Assembly (NCBI GenBank): GCA_947457615.1
Contig: CANGWK010000004.1
Coordinates: forward strand, 1-64,000
DNA from: Flavobacteriaceae bacterium
Lineage (GTDB): Bacteria; Bacteroidota; Bacteroidia; Flavobacteriales; Flavobacteriaceae
Length of the DNA: 64,000 bases
Reading direction: 5' to 3'
The notes beneath the pieces are model-generated. The model saw nothing but the letters and a program-made list of their open reading frames with translations, ran no database searches and was not told where the DNA came from. Below, piece by piece: positions 60,338-64,000 of this stretch. The stretch's first letter is position 1; every line of letters starts with the position of its first letter. The position numbers and the translations under genes are program-made.

Positions 60338-60820
60338 ATGAAAAATCTACTTTTATTATTCGCAATATCCTCAGTTTTCATTTCTTGTAAGTTAAATGAT
60401 GCAACTGAAGAAAACACAAAAGCTCAAGCTAAAGACTCGACTATTGTAGGTGTCGATAAAGATACTAATGGATGTTTGGCTTCAGCTGGATATACTTGGT
60501 CTAAATTAAACAAAGAATGTGTAAAAGCCTTTTCTGGAATTCAGTTAATTCCTGCTGAAAACACCACTACAATAGATGAAACTTTGTGTGCTTATGTATT
60601 ATTCAATGAAAATGCTGACAAAGCAGAAATTTTTTTACCAGACGATAAATCCTTTATTGTTACTAAAAATAACCAAAGCAAAACTTGGAGTTATAGCGAT
60701 TACCAACTAATCGCTCATAATGGATATGAGCTAAAAAAAGCAGGAGTTATTGTTTATTCTGGCGATAGCGAAATAGGTAACAAAGTGTCTGGATCAAGTG
60801 ATTCAGATGTTCAAGAATAA
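60338..60820 (+). CDS. Hypothetical lipoprotein
   Basis: A 160-aa lipoprotein: FAISSVFISC gives the acylated cysteine at about residue 17. The mature part has a cysteine pair context (NGCLASAGYTWSKLNKEC), then FSGIQLIPAE and AEIFLPDDKSFIVTKN. The end is Ser/Asp-rich. Small Bacteroidota lipoproteins with this CxxxGY.WS..K.EC pattern are common but uncharacterised. It is 39 nt after the membrane protein gene on the same strand and converges on the esterase gene. Confidence 0.7.
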   Translation: MKNLLLLFAISSVFISCKLNDATEENTKAQAKDSTIVGVDKDTNGCLASAGYTWSKLNKECVKAFSGIQLIPAENTTTIDETLCAYVLFNENADKAEIFLPDDKSFIVTKNNQSKTWSYSDYQLIAHNGYELKKAGVIVYSGDSEIGNKVSGSSDSDVQE

Positions 60821-60824
60821 TTCA

Positions 60825-61472
60825 CTATTTTATTTGGTGCTGTAGCCAATTTTTGAAATCATAAAAATTTTGTGGAGCTACGCCATGGCCAATTGGATAT
60901 TCTTTATACACCACCTCAATACCTAATGCCATTAATGCAGGTGGAGCTTTTCTAGCCCAATCTACAGGAACAACTTGATCTACGGTGCCATGAGAAGCAA
61001 ATATTTTCAAATTGCTAAAATCATTATTTTCAAAATTTGGTATTGCCATTTCAGTATTTAAATAGCCACTCATTGCAACTAATCTTTGAATTTTTTCAGG
61101 GTAGGAAAGTGCAATAGCATAGCCCAAAATAGTACCTTGGCTAAAGCCAATTAAGGTTATATTATTTAAATCAATAGGATAATTCGACACCAATTCATCA
61201 ATAAAATTTCCAATTAAATCTCTAGATTCTTGTGCTTGTGGAATGTCGGAAAATTTATTTTCATCAGCATCAAAATTAATAGCATACCAAGCATAACTTC
61301 CATAGCCCAATTCATAAGGGGCTCGAACAGAAACCACATAATATTCTTCGGGAAGTTCAGATGCGAAAGAAAACAAATCTTCTTCGTTACTGCCATAGCC
61401 ATGTAATAAAAGCAATAAAGGATTTTTATCTGATTTTATTTTTGGCTCACGAACTAAATGGTGGAGTGTCAT
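60825..61472 (-). CDS. Alpha/beta hydrolase, carboxylesterase/phospholipase type
   Basis: A 215-aa cytoplasmic serine hydrolase of the phospholipase/carboxylesterase family (YpfH, human LYPLA-like). LLLLHGYGSNEEDL supplies the oxyanion strand, the nucleophile elbow is IGFSQGTIL, the acid residue lies in SHGTVDQVVP and the histidine in IGHGVAPQ. The catalytic triad is complete. It probably hydrolyses small esters or lysophospholipids. It is the last gene of a minus-strand run (BatA-like, dihydroorotase-like, DUF4870, hydrolase) with very short gaps. Confidence 0.87.
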   Translation of the reverse strand: MTLHHLVREPKIKSDKNPLLLLLHGYGSNEEDLFSFASELPEEYYVVSVRAPYELGYGSYAWYAINFDADENKFSDIPQAQESRDLIGNFIDELVSNYPIDLNNITLIGFSQGTILGYAIALSYPEKIQRLVAMSGYLNTEMAIPNFENNDFSNLKIFASHGTVDQVVPVDWARKAPPALMALGIEVVYKEYPIGHGVAPQNFYDFKNWLQHQIK

Positions 61473-61481
61473 AAATAATAT

Positions 61482-61808
61482 TTAAAAATTACTAAACCAT
61501 TTTTGAAACCATTTGCCCAATAACGGCAAAGCAATTGTTTCGCCTTTCGCAGCAGAAAAAATTCCGTAGATAGTTAAAACCGATATGAAAATCCACATAG
61601 GGGCTGCAACCATAATGCTTTCGAAATAACTTATGGAAATTCCTAAAGTAATAAAGGTTAAAGTCAGTCCTAATCCTTGGCGGATGTGAAATGAAGCAAA
61701 AGGATTTTTGTTTTCAGAATTCATCGATAAGGCAATTAAAACTCCAACTATTAGTATGTAACTTGTAATTGCCGCCGATTTTCCTTCGTCTATAGTTTGT
61801 TTATCCAT
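61482..61808 (-). CDS. DUF4870-like small membrane protein
   Basis: A 108-aa integral membrane protein with three hydrophobic helices. The conserved FASFHIRQGLGLTLTF block between helices and the terminal LPLLGKWFQKWF are typical of the DUF4870/Tic20-like family of unknown function. Its start codon overlaps the stop of the dihydroorotase-like gene by one base (position 61808), so translation is coupled. Confidence 0.75.
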   Translation of the reverse strand: MDKQTIDEGKSAAITSYILIVGVLIALSMNSENKNPFASFHIRQGLGLTLTFITLGISISYFESIMVAAPMWIFISVLTIYGIFSAAKGETIALPLLGKWFQKWFSNF

Positions 61809-63061
61809 TAGGACAAAATTAAAGTTTTGTTATTGTAAATTCCAACTACTTTTCCTTTCATTTTTGCTCCCAGAAAAGCCGAATTTTTAGATTTTGAAAG
61901 TATATTCTCTTTTGCAAATATCCACTCATTTTCAGGAGTAAATAAAGTTAAGTTTGCTTGTTTTCCTTCTGAAATTTCTGAATTTTCAATATTGAAAACT
62001 GATTTTGCATTAGTTAATTTAGAGATAATAATTTCTAATGGTAGTAGGGTTAACAAGGCTCCAAAAGTACTTTCTAAACCAACAGTTCCATTTTTTGCTC
62101 TATCAAATTCCATATTCTTATGCTCAATATCCATCGGATTATGATCAGAAGTAATCAAATCAATAGTATTGTCCTTTACTCCTTCAAGAAGTGCAACTCT
62201 ATCTGTATCCGTTCTTAACGGTGGTGCAACTTTATATCGTGTATCAAAACCATCTAGTTTTTCATCGGTTAAAACCAAATTATGAACTGCAACGCTACAA
62301 GTAACTTGCAATCCTTTGGCTTTAGCCTCCCGAATTAATTCTACCGATTTAGAAGTAGAAATAGTCGGGATATGTAATTTTCCACCTGTATATTCCAATA
62401 AAAATAAGTTTCTAGCTACAATTACTTCTTCGGCAAGATTCGGAATTCCTTTTAATCCCAATCTGGTAGAAACCACTCCTTCATTAATCACTCCACTTCC
62501 TTTTATCTTTTCGTCTTGGCAAAAAGTAATTACTAATCCATTAAAATCTTGAACATATTGCAATCCAATTTTTAACAAATTAGCATTTGACAAACTCTTT
62601 CCATAATCACCAAAAGCAATTGCTCCCGCATTTTTCATATCGAATAATTCGGCTAAATCGCTACCGTCGCTATTTTTAGTTAATGCTCCAATGGGGAATA
62701 AATCGGTTGCTGTAGTTGCAGCTTTTTGTTTTACAAATTGAATCTGCGATTGGTTATCTAATATAGGGAAACTGTTGGGTTGCAAAGCAATTGCTGTAAA
62801 ACCACTTTTGGCAGCAACATGTAATCCGTTTTTAATTGTTTCTCGATCTTCGTATCCGGGCTCTCCTAGAGATACACTGCTGTCCATCCATCCTTGTGAA
62901 AGGTGTAAATAAGGATGCGCAATTTCTTTGTAATCAGAATCTTTATCTAGATTTTTTCCTATTTTCTCTAATATTCCTTCATTAATTTTTACATCAACTA
63001 CTTGGTTGTGAAAAGGACTTTTTGGGTCAATAATCTTGGCATCTCGAATTATAATTTTCAT
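61808..63061 (-). CDS. Dihydroorotase-like protein with degenerate metal site (PyrC'-like)
   Basis: A 417-aa amidohydrolase-fold protein close to class I dihydroorotases by length and overall pattern (VDVKINEGILEKIG, FTAIALQPNSFPI, LITSDHNPMDIEHK). However, the canonical D-x-H-V-H-L-R-E-P-G zinc motif reads DSSVSLGEPG, with both histidines changed to serine (S62, S64) and the substrate arginine to glycine. Further ligand positions are also altered (LHIPTIST, VAVHNL). It is probably not a working dihydroorotase. Non-catalytic homologues (PyrC') support aspartate transcarbamoylase assembly in some bacteria. Annotation pipelines will call it dihydroorotase. Neighbours are not pyrimidine genes. 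Confidence 0.8.
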   Translation of the reverse strand: MKIIIRDAKIIDPKSPFHNQVVDVKINEGILEKIGKNLDKDSDYKEIAHPYLHLSQGWMDSSVSLGEPGYEDRETIKNGLHVAAKSGFTAIALQPNSFPILDNQSQIQFVKQKAATTATDLFPIGALTKNSDGSDLAELFDMKNAGAIAFGDYGKSLSNANLLKIGLQYVQDFNGLVITFCQDEKIKGSGVINEGVVSTRLGLKGIPNLAEEVIVARNLFLLEYTGGKLHIPTISTSKSVELIREAKAKGLQVTCSVAVHNLVLTDEKLDGFDTRYKVAPPLRTDTDRVALLEGVKDNTIDLITSDHNPMDIEHKNMEFDRAKNGTVGLESTFGALLTLLPLEIIISKLTNAKSVFNIENSEISEGKQANLTLFTPENEWIFAKENILSKSKNSAFLGAKMKGKVVGIYNNKTLILS

Positions 63062-63104
63062 AACTTTTAATTTTAGTAGTTCCTTAATATATAGGAGTTA
63101 AAAA

Positions 63105-64000
63105 TCATTTTACAAATTTTTGAATTAAAATTTCTAGAGCTACAAATAATAAGGTTAGTAGTAAGAACCATTTCCAAATTTGATTGTCGGCTCGGTTGGC
63201 TTGCAGAGTGTCAAAAATAGAATTCACATTATTTATTTCCTTAAAATCACTAATAGCCCCTGTGTTTATATTTTCTAAATTACTTTCGGTGCGATTATAA
63301 TTAAAACTAATACTTTTAATAAGTTGATTCCTGTTAAACACATTGAAATTACCTGCCATTTTTGGATTATCGTTACAGGTTATTTTCACTTTATTATTTA
63401 GTATTTGTTGCATCGGAATAAAACTTTCTTGGTCGTTTTTCACGTTTACAATTTCGTCTTTCCCAATTTTTGTTTCTATCACAAAAGGTTTGCTTTCGCC
63501 AATGATTAATGCTGTAATTCCTGCTTTTTGAGCATTTTGTCCCATGTTATAAAATGCAGGAACTATCAAAGGGGAATTTTGAAAATTACTGTTACTAATA
63601 TTTATTGGTGCAGCAAAAACATAAACACTTGCAATACCGTTTTGAATTGCACTCAAGAATGCCGATTGATCACTATAACCTAAAACCATGGGTGAAGAAT
63701 TGCTAATTTCAAAAGAAACTTTAGTTTTTGGGTATTGAAAATTAGTTATCTTTTTCTCGAAAACACTGCTGAATAGGGGATGGCTGAAATTTATTTTGGC
63801 AATTAGTTTCTCAGTAGAACCCGTTGCTTTGTATTGTATACCTCCAATAGTTGCTAGAAAAACATTCATATTTGTTAATGAACTTTCGGCACTTGGAATA
63901 ACAACCACATTTCCACCTTTTTCTACAAAGGATTTTAGAGTTGTTTGTAATGCTTGCGGAATTTCCTTTAACTCATTTAAAACAATAGCATCCTGTTTAT
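63105..64000 (-). CDS. BatA-type membrane protein, C-terminal part (cut by window edge)
   Basis: The reading frame continues past the track start (a GTG at 63908) to the window edge without a stop, so this is a fragment. The visible upstream codons give QTTLKSFVEKGGNVVVIPS. The product resembles the C-terminal half of Bacteroidota BatA/aerotolerance-domain proteins. It has an amidotransferase-like segment (EKGGNVVVIPSAE), a long beta-rich middle and one C-terminal transmembrane helix (WKWFLLLTLLFVALEILI). The N-terminal BatA helices would lie outside the window. It is 43 nt upstream of the dihydroorotase-like gene on the same strand. Confidence 0.7.
   Translation of the reverse strand, partial: KQDAIVLNELKEIPQALQTTLKSFVEKGGNVVVIPSAESSLTNMNVFLATIGGIQYKATGSTEKLIAKINFSHPLFSSVFEKKITNFQYPKTKVSFEISNSSPMVLGYSDQSAFLSAIQNGIASVYVFAAPINISNSNFQNSPLIVPAFYNMGQNAQKAGITALIIGESKPFVIETKIGKDEIVNVKNDQESFIPMQQILNNKVKITCNDNPKMAGNFNVFNRNQLIKSISFNYNRTESNLENINTGAISDFKEINNVNSIFDTLQANRADNQIWKWFLLLTLLFVALEILIQKFVK

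Overview
The window looks like a chromosomal segment from a Flavobacterium-like member of the Flavobacteriaceae (Bacteroidota). The DNA is AT-rich. Many genes are preceded by the Bacteroidota -7 promoter element TAnnTTTG, with little sign of Shine-Dalgarno sequences. At least seven products end in type IX secretion (T9SS) sorting domains (FPNP..., LxxGxY...). The family content (DUF4834, YfhO, BatA-type and MbnP proteins, Reg_prop/Y_Y_Y regulators) is typical of that group. I saw no rRNA, tRNA, CRISPR array, prophage or intact insertion sequence.

1-25 kb is mostly housekeeping and envelope genes. It holds the tail of a T9SS type B protein, a SIMPL protein, a rhomboid protease, a lipid A-type acyltransferase, a YbiT-like ABC-F ATPase, a TlpA-like thioredoxin, a TetR-UbiB kinase operon, an orphan ABC ATPase, RdgB, a secreted T9SS protein and an alpha-oxoamine synthase (serine- or cysteate-acyltransferase type, candidate for sphingolipid or sulfonolipid synthesis). 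These are followed by an LpxH-like / glycosyltransferase / GH1 operon, a GNAT protein with an outer-membrane protein, DUF4834, YfhO, a small protein plus nucleotidyltransferase pair, a glycosyltransferase, a flippase and a secreted M28 peptidase. UvrA lies at 25-27.8 kb on the minus strand.

28-35 kb is a compact operon that looks like an ECF-sigma-controlled copper or oxidative module: sigma factor, small membrane protein (possible anti-sigma), CpxP/Spy-like sensor, MbnP family protein, T9SS multicopper oxidase, redoxin, MauG/MbnH-like diheme peroxidase and T9SS YHYH protein.

35-54 kb is a beta-glucan (laminarin-type) utilisation locus with no SusC/SusD pair. It encodes a carbohydrate-binding T9SS protein, a membrane-spanning Reg_prop/Y_Y_Y/LuxR-HTH regulator, an unusual fusion of a clan GH-A-like glycosidase with an outer-membrane beta-barrel, a glycan-binding lipoprotein, a GH16 lipoprotein, a large cytoplasmic GH94/GH149-like phosphorylase, a GH17 enzyme, a GPH-type sugar symporter and a T9SS GH16. 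A plausible route is surface cleavage by GH16, passage through the barrel fusion, periplasmic trimming by GH17, import by the symporter and cytosolic phosphorolysis.

54-64 kb returns to housekeeping genes: an ECF sigma factor with a 47-aa downstream ORF, endonuclease III without the Fe-S cysteines, Bcp, an AraC regulator, a large conserved protein of unknown function, an MBL hydrolase, two hypotheticals, a carboxylesterase, DUF4870, a dihydroorotase-like protein that has lost its metal ligands, and a BatA-type protein cut by the window edge.

Several ORF-track starts (TTG/GTG) fall on or upstream of promoter elements or inside a terminator. I moved those starts to the next ATG. All assignments are from reading the sequence; no database search was run.
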